From the NCBI GenBank assembly GCA_905234985.1, contig CAJOJQ010000005.1, positions 1-64,000 on the forward strand: 64,000 nt of DNA, in the 5' to 3' direction. Each line of letters begins with the position of its first letter. Positions within the stretch are counted from its first letter, which is position 1. Below are positions 33,635-44,148 of the stretch, piece by piece. A program made the translations under genes and the position numbers. The notes under the pieces are model-generated. The model made no database searches. It was not told the origin of the DNA and saw only the letters and a list, made by a program, of their open reading frames with translations. Source of the DNA: an uncultured Christensenellaceae bacterium. Lineage in GTDB: Bacteria; Bacillota; Clostridia; Christensenellales; Aristaeellaceae.

Positions 33635-36532
33635 TCATTCGTACACGGGCAGGTTGAATTCTTTGCGCTTGACCTTGATTTCCTCGTTGATGGTGCGGGC
33701 GTAGGTCAAAAGCGTTTCGCGGGCGTCTTCCTTGTTGTTGATGACGCGGCGGATGGCGTTGGTCATATGGCGGGTGGTGGAATAGCCGCCCGCGATTTCC
33801 CGGAAGCCCACCGTCTTTTCCATCTGATCCTCCAGCACCTTGAGCTGATCGGCGCTCCAGGCCAATTGCTTGAGCGCCTCGGTGTTAGCGGTGGTGTAGC
33901 GGGCGGAGGAACCCAGCACGCTTTCGATCTCGCGGCCGAACCGCACCTGGGTTTCGGTACTCACCCACCATTTGAGGAATTCCCAGCCGTTGTTCTTCAC
34001 GTTCTCGTTATCCGTGGCGATCATCATGCAGCACAGGCCGGAGGAATGCACGGAATGGTCCACCGTGCCGTCGGCCTTCAGGGTGCCGGGGAAGGCGGCG
34101 AAATCCCACAGGTTGCGGATTTCCGGCGCGGACACGGACAGGGTGTTGAACTGGCTGTAGGTCGCCAGGGCGATGGGCATTTCGCCGGAACGGAAGCGGC
34201 TGACGAAGTCGTACACCGTGGGCAGGCCGTAGTCGTTGTACAGGGAGGTGTACAGCTTGAAGGCCGTCACGCCGTTTTCGCTGTCGATCATGGTGCGCAT
34301 GGCCTGATCGTCATAAATGGCGCCGCCGTTCTGATAAATGAGGGAATTGAGGATGGACATATCCACCGTGGTGATGTCCGGGTAAGGCACGCCCACGGAG
34401 AGGTTGTTGCCCTGAATGGTGGGCAGGAGGGCGATCAGGTCGTCCCAGGTTTCGGGCGCTTTCAGGCCCAATTCCTCCAAAACGTCCTCGCGGTAGAACA
34501 GCACGGAGAAGTCCTGAGTCTCCGGCAGGGCGTATACGCCGCCGTTATACTTTAGGGAGGTGAGGGCGCTTTCGTAGAAGGGCTTCACCACCTGGTCAAA
34601 GTCGGCGAACTGGGTCAGATCCTCCACGGCGTTGCGCATGGCGTAGTTCACCGGGAACCAGCTGCCCACGGAAAGCACCACGTCCGGCCCGTTGCCCGCC
34701 ACCACGGCGGTGAGCAGCGTATCGGCCACCACCAGCTTCACGTTCACCCGCACGCCGGTGGCGGGGGTGAAGGTGTCGTCGATCATGGTTTTCAGCACCG
34801 TACTCTGGTCGCGGCCCGTGGTGATCCACACCTCGATCAGCTTGTCGGCGTTCTCGCCGTTTTCTTCGTAGGTATCGCCTAAGGCGTTGTAATCCACAAA
34901 GTAGGAAGCCACGGCGGAGCGGATCTCATGGGCCGTCTTCTCCAGGAAGCCGTCGCGCACCTTGGGCAGCACGGCGTTTTCGCCGCTGATCACCAGCAGG
35001 TCCACGTCCAACTTGGTTTCGGCCATATTCAGCATGGCGGTGCCCAAGCTGGTGATGTTGTCCTTGAAGTTGGAGAAGGACTGGGTGATGCGCTCGGTGT
35101 GGGCCACGAAGTTTTCCAGCTGCACGGCCAGGGTCTGGGCCACGGCCACGCGGTCGCTCTTCTGGCCGGTAATGGCCACCGTGTCGTCCACCAGCTTATA
35201 CAGGCGCTTGCTTTCCAAGCTCATGGCCTCGATCACTTCGGGATACACCTTTTCCAGGCCGTAATCGCGGAAACGGTCGGGGTTGGGACCGGTGAGCACC
35301 AGGATCTTGCGGTAGATCAGGTTCAGCCGGTAAATGCTGTCCTCCATCTGCTGCAGCACCGTGCCCATATCGCCTAAGGTGGCTTCCATGCGGATGGTGT
35401 GGGCGCCCTTGGTCAGGTAGAAGCGGTAGGGAGTTCCCTTTTCGTCCGAAAGGGTGCGCATTTCCCAGGAAGTATTATAATCGAAGGCCACGTTGCTCAT
35501 GGCGTCGAACAGGATCTCCCCGTCGATATACACCATGCGGCTGGAAATGGCGCCGCGCTGGTACGCCTGGCGACCCTTGATGGACAGGTTGTAATACCCG
35601 TCCTCCGGCACGTCCACCTGCCACTCGATCCACTGGCCCGCGTTGTTCCAGGGGTCGCCGCCGATGTAGTTGAGTACCGTGTTTTTCACGCTGTAAGGCT
35701 CGGTGGCGGGAGAGGACCGGTCATACCGGGCGTACAGGGAGGGTGAGGAGCGCAGGGTGCTGCTTTCGCCCTGCACCGTCACCTGCCAGCTCTTGGCGGC
35801 ATCCGACATGGAAGCCTGGGGCTGGGCGGCGGTGTATTCCGCGTAGGTGGCGAACACCTGCACCGGGGTCAGGGTGATGGAGCCGATGATCATGGGTTCG
35901 TTCACCGCTTTGAGGGACAGGGTGTTTTCCCCCGCCTCAAAGTAGAACTTATACGGCTCGGCCGCGTAGCCCATATCGTCCTTGCAGCGCACGCGCTGCC
36001 AGTCGAAGGTCTCCACCTGGGTGGGGCGGATGTCGTTGCCCTGGTTGTCCTGGCGCACGGCCGCCCCGTCCTTCCACAGACGGGTGAAGCACAAAGAGCG
36101 CGCCCCCGAGAAAGGAAGCTCGCCGTTGATATACAGTTCGCGCTCGATATCCACCCCGCGGGCGGCGGTGGTCAAATAATCCAGCTGGATGTTGTACATA
36201 CCGGCCTGCTCCACGTTCACCTTCCAGGTGACGTAAGAGCCGTCCGGCGTATACACGCAGGGCACGCCGTTTTCCTCCCGCAGCTCGGCGTCGCCCTCAA
36301 AGGCCGTGATGTCGATCACAGCCTCGGTGCTGCCGCTGGGCGCGTCCTTATGGGCCTGGAGGTAATTGGCGTAGGTATCCTCCCGCCCCATGCCGGACAC
36401 GTCGGCGGTCAGGTCCACGCCCTCATACTTCTCGTGGAAATCCTGCGTTCCGCCGCCGAGCAGAATGATTGCCGCGATGACCGCGGCAAGGCACAGAATC
36501 CCGATCAGCCAGCCAAATCCTTTCTTTCGCAT
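33635..36532 (-). CDS. Large membrane-anchored solute-binding protein with two carbohydrate-binding-like domains
   Basis: A 965-residue protein. A membrane helix at residues about 7-27 lacks a proper lipobox. Two related beta-sandwich modules follow (about 70-260 and 265-420), each with a matching core (AGMYNIQLDYL then ELYINGELPF; DGYYNLSIKG then MVYIDGEILF) that recalls CBM6/35-type domains. After a helical linker (about 430-570) comes a family-1-type solute-binding domain (YREDVLEELGLKAPETW, GGVYALPETQDFSVLF). It probably holds a polymer near the membrane and hands oligosaccharides to the permeases. The ATG at 36532 has AGGAGAGAGG upstream; the frame continues upstream without signal-like features. 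First gene of the cluster. Confidence 0.87.
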   Translation of the reverse strand: MRKKGFGWLIGILCLAAVIAAIILLGGGTQDFHEKYEGVDLTADVSGMGREDTYANYLQAHKDAPSGSTEAVIDITAFEGDAELREENGVPCVYTPDGSYVTWKVNVEQAGMYNIQLDYLTTAARGVDIERELYINGELPFSGARSLCFTRLWKDGAAVRQDNQGNDIRPTQVETFDWQRVRCKDDMGYAAEPYKFYFEAGENTLSLKAVNEPMIIGSITLTPVQVFATYAEYTAAQPQASMSDAAKSWQVTVQGESSTLRSSPSLYARYDRSSPATEPYSVKNTVLNYIGGDPWNNAGQWIEWQVDVPEDGYYNLSIKGRQAYQRGAISSRMVYIDGEILFDAMSNVAFDYNTSWEMRTLSDEKGTPYRFYLTKGAHTIRMEATLGDMGTVLQQMEDSIYRLNLIYRKILVLTGPNPDRFRDYGLEKVYPEVIEAMSLESKRLYKLVDDTVAITGQKSDRVAVAQTLAVQLENFVAHTERITQSFSNFKDNITSLGTAMLNMAETKLDVDLLVISGENAVLPKVRDGFLEKTAHEIRSAVASYFVDYNALGDTYEENGENADKLIEVWITTGRDQSTVLKTMIDDTFTPATGVRVNVKLVVADTLLTAVVAGNGPDVVLSVGSWFPVNYAMRNAVEDLTQFADFDQVVKPFYESALTSLKYNGGVYALPETQDFSVLFYREDVLEELGLKAPETWDDLIALLPTIQGNNLSVGVPYPDITTVDMSILNSLIYQNGGAIYDDQAMRTMIDSENGVTAFKLYTSLYNDYGLPTVYDFVSRFRSGEMPIALATYSQFNTLSVSAPEIRNLWDFAAFPGTLKADGTVDHSVHSSGLCCMMIATDNENVKNNGWEFLKWWVSTETQVRFGREIESVLGSSARYTTANTEALKQLAWSADQLKVLEDQMEKTVGFREIAGGYSTTRHMTNAIRRVINNKEDARETLLTYARTINEEIKVKRKEFNLPVYE

Positions 36533-36786
36533 AGGCACCTCTCTCCTGTCAGATTCGTCCATTTGTGATGGCCGTCTTTCATTTTCTGTTTTCTCCGTTT
36601 CCTTCCGCAGTTCAGCCGCGCTTCCGGGAATGCGCAGGGCCGGTGGCGCGGGGCGGTGATCTTTTCTGCGGAATGAAAGAAAGAAAACATTTGGGCTTCC
36701 GCCGAAAACACGGAATAAGCGGGCGGAACCGATACAGAATCGCGCAAATTCTCCTTTTTTGCACACTTTCTGCCATATTCCTGTCC

Positions 36787-36815
36787 ATTATACTGTGATA
36801 ATTGGCCTCTGTCAA
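36787..36815 (-). promoter_or_regulatory. Sigma-A promoter of the transporter cluster
   Basis: Perfect TTGACA (36810-36815) and perfect TATAAT (36787-36792) with a 17-bp spacer on the minus strand. The leader to the large solute-binding protein gene is about 250 nt. The 435-bp gap 36533-36967 between this gene and the divergent LysM gene holds this promoter and no other gene. Before the LysM gene, AC at 36911-36912 and a CATAGAAT box near 36930 weakly resemble a late-sporulation promoter. Confidence 0.9.
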
Positions 36816-36967
36816 TCAATAAAAAACTATGAAACGCGCTTTCCGTTTTCTTTTTGTTCTCATTTATTGCGCGTCCTGCCGGCCCGGGATTCTGTACCCG
36901 GAAAAAGGGCACCTTTCCCCCGCCTCCGCATAGAATGGGACTGTAAATCAGGAAAGGGGTGGATCAC

Positions 36968-37564
36968 ATGTCCGAAACGCCAACCAATTGCGCCTACCGC
37001 TATACCGTCCGTCGGGGAGACAGCTTCTATCTCATCGCCCAGCGCACCGGCGTGCAGCTGCGGGATCTGCTGGAAGCCAATCCCGATATTCCGCCCGCCC
37101 GTCTGACCGTGGGGGACGTGCTGTGCATCCCCTATTGCAGCACCGCCGATACGCCCGCCGCCGACCAGCCCGATCAGGACGGCGGAAAAACCGACGGCGG
37201 CAATGACAATGGCGGAAACGCCGACGGCGGCAGCGGTTACGTCTGCCCCGCCAACCGCCGCGCCGTGGTGCAGGAGGGACAAACGGCCAGCGATTTGCAG
37301 CTGCGCTACAACCTGAGCTATCACACCCTGAAAACGGCCAACGCCGATAAGGATTTGGACAATCTGAACGGCGGCGACATCGTGTGCGTGCCCGAAAGCA
37401 ACATCGCCTGTCCCCTGCCCGCCAGCGTGGTGTTAGGCGACAGCGACACCCTGGAAACCATCGCCACGCAGTACAACGTGCCCATCGCTTCCCTGCTGCG
37501 GGTCAACCCTTGCCTGGCCCCGGAGGACTTTACAGCGGGCATTACGGTCCGGCTCCCCGACTAA
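36968..37564 (+). CDS. Triple LysM-domain protein
   Basis: A 198-residue protein made of three LysM modules: residues about 10-57 (YTVRRGDSFYLIAQRTGV...VGDVLCIP), about 97-143 (VVQEGQTASDLQLRYNLS...GGDIVCVP) and about 150-198 (VVLGDSDTLETIATQYNV...GITVRLP). An Asp/Gly/Asn linker joins the first two. LysM modules bind peptidoglycan or chitin-like glycans. There is no signal peptide, as in several spore-coat LysM proteins of Clostridia and Bacilli, so a spore-envelope role is plausible but not shown. The ATG at 36968 is chosen over GTG at 36959 because the GGAAAGGGG site is correctly spaced for it. Confidence 0.87.
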   Translation: MSETPTNCAYRYTVRRGDSFYLIAQRTGVQLRDLLEANPDIPPARLTVGDVLCIPYCSTADTPAADQPDQDGGKTDGGNDNGGNADGGSGYVCPANRRAVVQEGQTASDLQLRYNLSYHTLKTANADKDLDNLNGGDIVCVPESNIACPLPASVVLGDSDTLETIATQYNVPIASLLRVNPCLAPEDFTAGITVRLPD

Positions 37565-37569
37565 AGGAA

Positions 37570-37603
37570 GGGGAGGGCCGCTGCCGGACGGCTCTCCCCC
37601 TTT
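37570..37603 (+). terminator. Terminator after the LysM gene
   Basis: GGGGAGGGCCG pairs with CGGCTCTCCCC (one mismatch) around a short loop, followed by a short run of T. It starts 5 bp after the stop codon. The T run is short, so efficiency is uncertain. Confidence 0.6.
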
Positions 37604-37612
37604 GATCTATGC

Positions 37613-37715
37613 AGAGTTGAGAGTTAAGAGTTGAGAGTTGAGATGAAGAAACGATGACATCCTCCTATTGGCTGACTATATCAATCTAAACTCTCCACTC
37701 TCAACTCTCAACTCC
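37613..37715. repeat. Palindromic heptamer-repeat element, copy 1
   Basis: The left arm (37613-37643) is made of tandem GAGTTGA heptamers, the right arm (37691-37715) of the complementary TCAACTC units, with about 47 bp of non-repeated sequence between them. It lies between the convergent LysM and VanY genes. Copies 2 and 3 are at 41012-41124 and 52658-52763 with the same arms and different centres, so this is a dispersed element rather than a simple terminator. Confidence 0.85.
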
Positions 37716-37761
37716 TTTTCAAACGAAAATCGTCCATTCTGTATCGAAGCCTGCTGAACCG

Positions 37762-38859
37762 TTAATTTCCTTTCAAATAATCAACGTATTCTTCCAGGCA
37801 ATAGTCCATCTCCCGCATGGCCTGGGCATGGGCGACGCCCACATAGCGGATATGCCATTCCTCGCCGGTGATGCCGGTGATGTCGTCCTTTTCGTCGGTA
37901 TAGCGCATGATGAAGCCGTAATCCCAGCAATGCTGCTTGAGCCAGATATACTGGGCGGTATCCGAAAAGTACTGGCCCGGCACGTTCAGGTCGAACGCCA
38001 GGCCGGTATGATGCTCGCTGGCCCCCGGGTCGGCCACCTCCCGCCGGGTGATGCTCAGCGCCTGGGCATGGGTGTTCCCGGCCTCCTCATAGGATTTCAC
38101 GCGGTTGTTGAAAATCCGCTGCTGATCGGCCACCGTGCGGTAGGCTTCCCGCAGCTTCCAGGGGGAAACGCCGTCCTTTTCGGCATCCCGGATCATGGAA
38201 ATCAGGGCGTCCACCGCCTCCCCCACCGCCTGAATGCTGTCCTTTTCGTAGGTCATCAGGTTCCCCGCCTTCTCCTTCACGTTGACCAGATTGGCGGGTT
38301 CAAAGCTGACGGGCAGGGGATTCTGCTTGTTCACCAGCAGGGGAATATCCCCTTCCAGCGTGTCCACCGGGCCGGGCTTGGGCAGGGCGCTGTCGGCATA
38401 CAGGACGGTCAGGGTTTTCGCGCCCACCACGCCGTCGGCTTTCAGGCCGTTCACTTCCTGAAACGCCTGCACCGCGTTTTTGGTGCCGCTGCCAAAATCC
38501 CCGTCCAGCTTTCCGCTGTAATAGCCCAGGGCTTGCAGGCGCTCCTGAAGCCCTTTCACCGCGTCTCCCTTGGCCCCGGATTTGAGTACCCCGGGGGTTG
38601 CTGTGGGGGCGGGGGTGGGCGTCGGCGTCGGCACGGGGGTAGGCGTGGGCGTCGCCCGATTGGGATCCGGCGTCACGCTGATGGGCAGCACAGTGGGGGT
38701 GGGCGTGGGCGTCACCGCCGCCTCCGCCGCGTACACGTTCCAGGTGTTCATGGCGGTGGCCCCCACCGCCGCTAAGGCCGTAAGCAGCAGCGCGCAGAGC
38801 AGGGCAAACAGATAAGGGGAACGGCTTTTTCTTTTTGGAGAAGAACGGCGGTTGGACAT
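37762..38859 (-). CDS. VanY-family D-alanyl-D-alanine carboxypeptidase with peptidoglycan-binding domain
   Basis: A 365-residue exported cell-wall enzyme. An N-terminal membrane helix (about 16-36) is followed by a Thr/Pro-rich spacer (PTPTPTP repeats, 50-90), a PG_binding_1 domain (about 92-155, GDAVKGLQERLQALGYYSG then KLDGDFGSGT) and a VanY peptidase domain. The zinc site is visible as SEHHTGLAFDL and EEWHIRYVG. It trims the terminal D-Ala from peptidoglycan stems. It sits 9 bp after the membrane/PlsC fusion gene and ends at repeat copy 1. Confidence 0.93.
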   Translation of the reverse strand: MSNRRSSPKRKSRSPYLFALLCALLLTALAAVGATAMNTWNVYAAEAAVTPTPTPTVLPISVTPDPNRATPTPTPVPTPTPTPAPTATPGVLKSGAKGDAVKGLQERLQALGYYSGKLDGDFGSGTKNAVQAFQEVNGLKADGVVGAKTLTVLYADSALPKPGPVDTLEGDIPLLVNKQNPLPVSFEPANLVNVKEKAGNLMTYEKDSIQAVGEAVDALISMIRDAEKDGVSPWKLREAYRTVADQQRIFNNRVKSYEEAGNTHAQALSITRREVADPGASEHHTGLAFDLNVPGQYFSDTAQYIWLKQHCWDYGFIMRYTDEKDDITGITGEEWHIRYVGVAHAQAMREMDYCLEEYVDYLKGN

Positions 38860-38868
38860 TGTTTCCTC

Positions 38869-40923
38869 CTATGAATCGTTTTGCATTCCGGCGATTTTCA
38901 GCATTTCCCCCCGCAGGTACTCGCACAGCCTTTCCTTTTCCTCGTTGGCGGGAATATCCGGGTTGTAGCGGGTGGGGGTGCCGAAGGTGATGGTGCGCTT
39001 GTGCCTATCGGCGTACAGGGGCACGAACAGGGGGCATTTGCCCGTTTTGTTGTAATACAGCTGGCCGACCATGGTAAAGCCGGTAAAAAATTCGTTCACG
39101 CCTTCCCGGGCGTATTTCTGCTCGCCTGACGCCTGGGGGTTTTCCGGGAAAATCAGGATGTTGTCTCCCGCCTGCATGGACGTCACGGTTTCCCGGAAGG
39201 TCTGCATCAGCTGGCGGGGATTGTCGTGGTATACCGGAATGCTGTCCAGGGATTTCATCACCCAGGCGATAAAGGGCGCGCCGATCTTGCGCATGATCCA
39301 ATCCAGCATTTTCCGCGGGAAGCCCTTCACGTTCTGAAACGCGCCGTTCATGGATCGGTCGGCAATGCAGTTCACGTCGGCGATTTCATACGTCACCCAG
39401 GTGCGGAAGGAAAAGGGGATGTACAGGGTGGCCACCACCGGGCCGTAGATTTCCCCGTGATTGCACACGAACACGCAGGGAATATCCTCGTCCAGCTTCA
39501 CCTTTTCCTTGCCCTTGATCTTGTGATAGCACAGGGGCCAGAGGGTGAAAATGACGGCCTTGATGCCGTAGCGTTTCAGACTCCGCTTCACCACCACGGC
39601 CTCCAGCTGGTCGTGGAGCGGGGCGTTTTCCCGGCCCTCCTGCTGCAATGCCGTATACCGGCGCAGCTTTTCCAGATGCTGCCGGGTCAGGGGGAAGCGC
39701 AGGGCGAACAGGATCGCCGCGCCCACCAGGAGCAGGGCGGGCAGGGTGAGCAGGGGGCTGAAGGAGCGGAAAGCCGCGTCCCATTCGTTGGGAAAGTCCG
39801 TGGCGGTGAAAATGCTGATGAGGGTCAGCCCCGCCAGAGCCACCATCTGGCCTAAGAGGGCGGCAAATTCAAACCGCGCCTGCTGGGCCAAATCCACCGC
39901 CCCGCCGGGATCGTGGCCCATAGCGAAGGCCGCCACCCGGCGCATATCCTGTTCCAGCCAGGTCAGCACCCGCACGCAGGCCGTGGCCCCCGCGGTACAC
40001 AGCGCCAGAGAAAGATAAGCGTCCACCGACTTGGGCGCGTCTAAGGAATTGATAAACAGCACCAGGCCGTACAGCCATAGGACCAGCCCGATCATCAGCA
40101 GGAAATTGGGATCCGTATTTTTTTTGATGCTTTTGCGCAGCAGGCTGTCCGCCGCGGCGCTGGCCCCATAGGTACACAGCAGGGCGATGCCCATGCACAG
40201 GATCAGGGCCTTGGCGGTGAGGGCGATATAGGTATAGCTCATGACCTGGGTGATCTGCAGCGCCGCCGCCACCACCAGCATCACGTTCTGGAACATGCGG
40301 TAGGCGTGCGCCCCGCGCAGGGCGGCAATTTCCCGCTTGTCTTCCTCGGTAAAGGCCCGCATCCTGCTGCGCAGACGCCCCAGGGGAAAGGATTCCAGAA
40401 TGCCGCTGACCGCGTACCCCCCCACCAGCGCCCATACCGCGTTCCGGCTCATGGGGCTGAGCAGCAGCATGAGCAGCAGCGGCGGCAGGAACACCGCCTG
40501 CACCCCCGCGATGCGCAGCAGGATATTCATGGTTTTTTTGTTGGCGATCAGGGCGCGTTCCAGCACGTACCGGGTCAGGCCCGGCCGCAGCAGCATGCAC
40601 AGCACGATGCCGCCCAGCCGCCAGAAATCGGGATTGCTTAATGCAATAGGATATACCGTAATCAGCGCCAGCAGCAGCACCGCCAGCACGATCAGCAGTG
40701 CCGTACCCAGCCGACGCATGGTTTTGGATACGACGCCCTCCTGGCTGGGCCGCCGCAGGTCGCCGAATAAAAGGGCGCACTGGCCCGTCAAATACAAAGC
40801 GCCGCCCATGATGGGCATGTTCAGCATCACGTTGGACGCCAGCATGCAGTACAGGCAGGAATACAAGGTGCCAATGGTCATAAAGCCGCGCACGGCGTTG
40901 TCCGCTTGTTTCTCTTGCCGCAA
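38869..40923 (-). CDS. Multi-pass membrane protein fused to a PlsC-like acyltransferase domain
   Basis: A protein of about 684 residues. Residues 1-430 contain about twelve hydrophobic helices of transporter type. Residues about 455-680 form a PlsC/LPLAT-like domain: FVCNHGEIYGPVVATLYIP, MLDWIMRKIGAPFIAWV, ILIFPENPQASGEQ. The family H-x4-D motif is not intact (HGEIYG has no aspartate at the fifth position), so catalysis may differ or be lost. The combination suggests coupled lipid flipping and acylation, as in LplT-Aas systems, but this is inference. The TTG at 40923 is the likely start, with GAGAGGAGG 7-8 nt upstream; an open frame extends upstream into a repeat element and is not coding. 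Confidence 0.75.
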   Translation of the reverse strand: MRQEKQADNAVRGFMTIGTLYSCLYCMLASNVMLNMPIMGGALYLTGQCALLFGDLRRPSQEGVVSKTMRRLGTALLIVLAVLLLALITVYPIALSNPDFWRLGGIVLCMLLRPGLTRYVLERALIANKKTMNILLRIAGVQAVFLPPLLLMLLLSPMSRNAVWALVGGYAVSGILESFPLGRLRSRMRAFTEEDKREIAALRGAHAYRMFQNVMLVVAAALQITQVMSYTYIALTAKALILCMGIALLCTYGASAAADSLLRKSIKKNTDPNFLLMIGLVLWLYGLVLFINSLDAPKSVDAYLSLALCTAGATACVRVLTWLEQDMRRVAAFAMGHDPGGAVDLAQQARFEFAALLGQMVALAGLTLISIFTATDFPNEWDAAFRSFSPLLTLPALLLVGAAILFALRFPLTRQHLEKLRRYTALQQEGRENAPLHDQLEAVVVKRSLKRYGIKAVIFTLWPLCYHKIKGKEKVKLDEDIPCVFVCNHGEIYGPVVATLYIPFSFRTWVTYEIADVNCIADRSMNGAFQNVKGFPRKMLDWIMRKIGAPFIAWVMKSLDSIPVYHDNPRQLMQTFRETVTSMQAGDNILIFPENPQASGEQKYAREGVNEFFTGFTMVGQLYYNKTGKCPLFVPLYADRHKRTITFGTPTRYNPDIPANEEKERLCEYLRGEMLKIAGMQNDS

Positions 40924-40953
40924 AATCGCAGCCTCCTCTCCGTATACCCTCCC

Positions 40954-40982
40954 ATTGTACCGCGAAACCCCAAAAATCGCAA
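40954..40982 (-). promoter_or_regulatory. Promoter of the membrane/PlsC and VanY genes
   Basis: TTGCGA (40977-40982) and TACAAT (40954-40959) are separated by 17 bp on the minus strand, just upstream of the TTG start with its GGAGG site. It lies next to the terminator of the clostripain-type gene. Confidence 0.75.
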
Positions 40983-40984
40983 GT

Positions 40985-41008
40985 AAAAAACAGCGCCGCG
41001 CGGCGCTG
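40985..41008 (-). terminator. Terminator of the clostripain-type gene
   Basis: A perfect palindrome CAGCGCCG/CGGCGCTG around CG (40991-41008) is followed on the minus strand by six T. It lies 120 bp past the stop codon, beyond repeat copy 2, so the mRNA carries the repeat element in its 3' end. Confidence 0.9.
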
Positions 41009-41011
41009 CTT

Positions 41012-41124
41012 AGAGTTGGGAGTTGAAAGTTGGGAGTTGAGATGAAACAATGTTTCAAATGTCGTAAGTCGACCAGGAACAAACCATCTAAATCTCAACT
41101 CTCCGCTCTCAACTCTCAACTCTT
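41012..41124. repeat. Palindromic heptamer-repeat element, copy 2
   Basis: The left arm (41012-41043) has GAGTTGGGAGTTGAAAG-type units and the right arm (41093-41124) the complementary CTCTCAACTC units, around a centre of about 49 bp unlike that of copy 1. It lies between the stop codon of the clostripain-type gene and that gene's terminator. Confidence 0.85.
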
Positions 41125-41128
41125 ATTC

Positions 41129-44032
<2,904 letters not shown>

Positions 44033-44089
44033 ATTGATCCCTTCCTTTTATAGATCGCTCCGCGCGCGGCGCGGAAATGATTTTTAATC

Positions 44090-44118
44090 ATTATACCACG
44101 CTTTTCTCCATCCGTCAA
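44090..44118 (-). promoter_or_regulatory. Sigma-A promoter of the clostripain-type gene
   Basis: TTGACG (44113-44118) and TATAAT (44090-44095) are separated by 17 bp on the minus strand. The -35 box overlaps the U-run of the rarA terminator, so the two transcription units abut without spare sequence. Confidence 0.87.
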
Positions 44119-44146
44119 AAAAAGAAAGCGCGCTGTGAAACGCGCT
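44117..44146 (-). terminator. Terminator of the nitroreductase-rarA unit
   Basis: AGCGCG (44127-44132) pairs with CGCGCT (44141-44146), followed on the minus strand by TTTCTTTTTTT. It begins 3 bp past the rarA stop codon. Confidence 0.82.
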
Positions 44147-44148
44147 CC

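Noticed and set aside
37613-37715. Heptamer repeats considered as a CRISPR array
   Set aside because: Units are 7 bp without spacers of constant length, arranged as two inverted arms, and no cas gene is near.
40924-41119. N-terminal extension of the membrane/PlsC protein into the repeat element
   Set aside because: It would read through a promoter, a terminator and repeat copy 2; the TTG at 40923 has a strong site.
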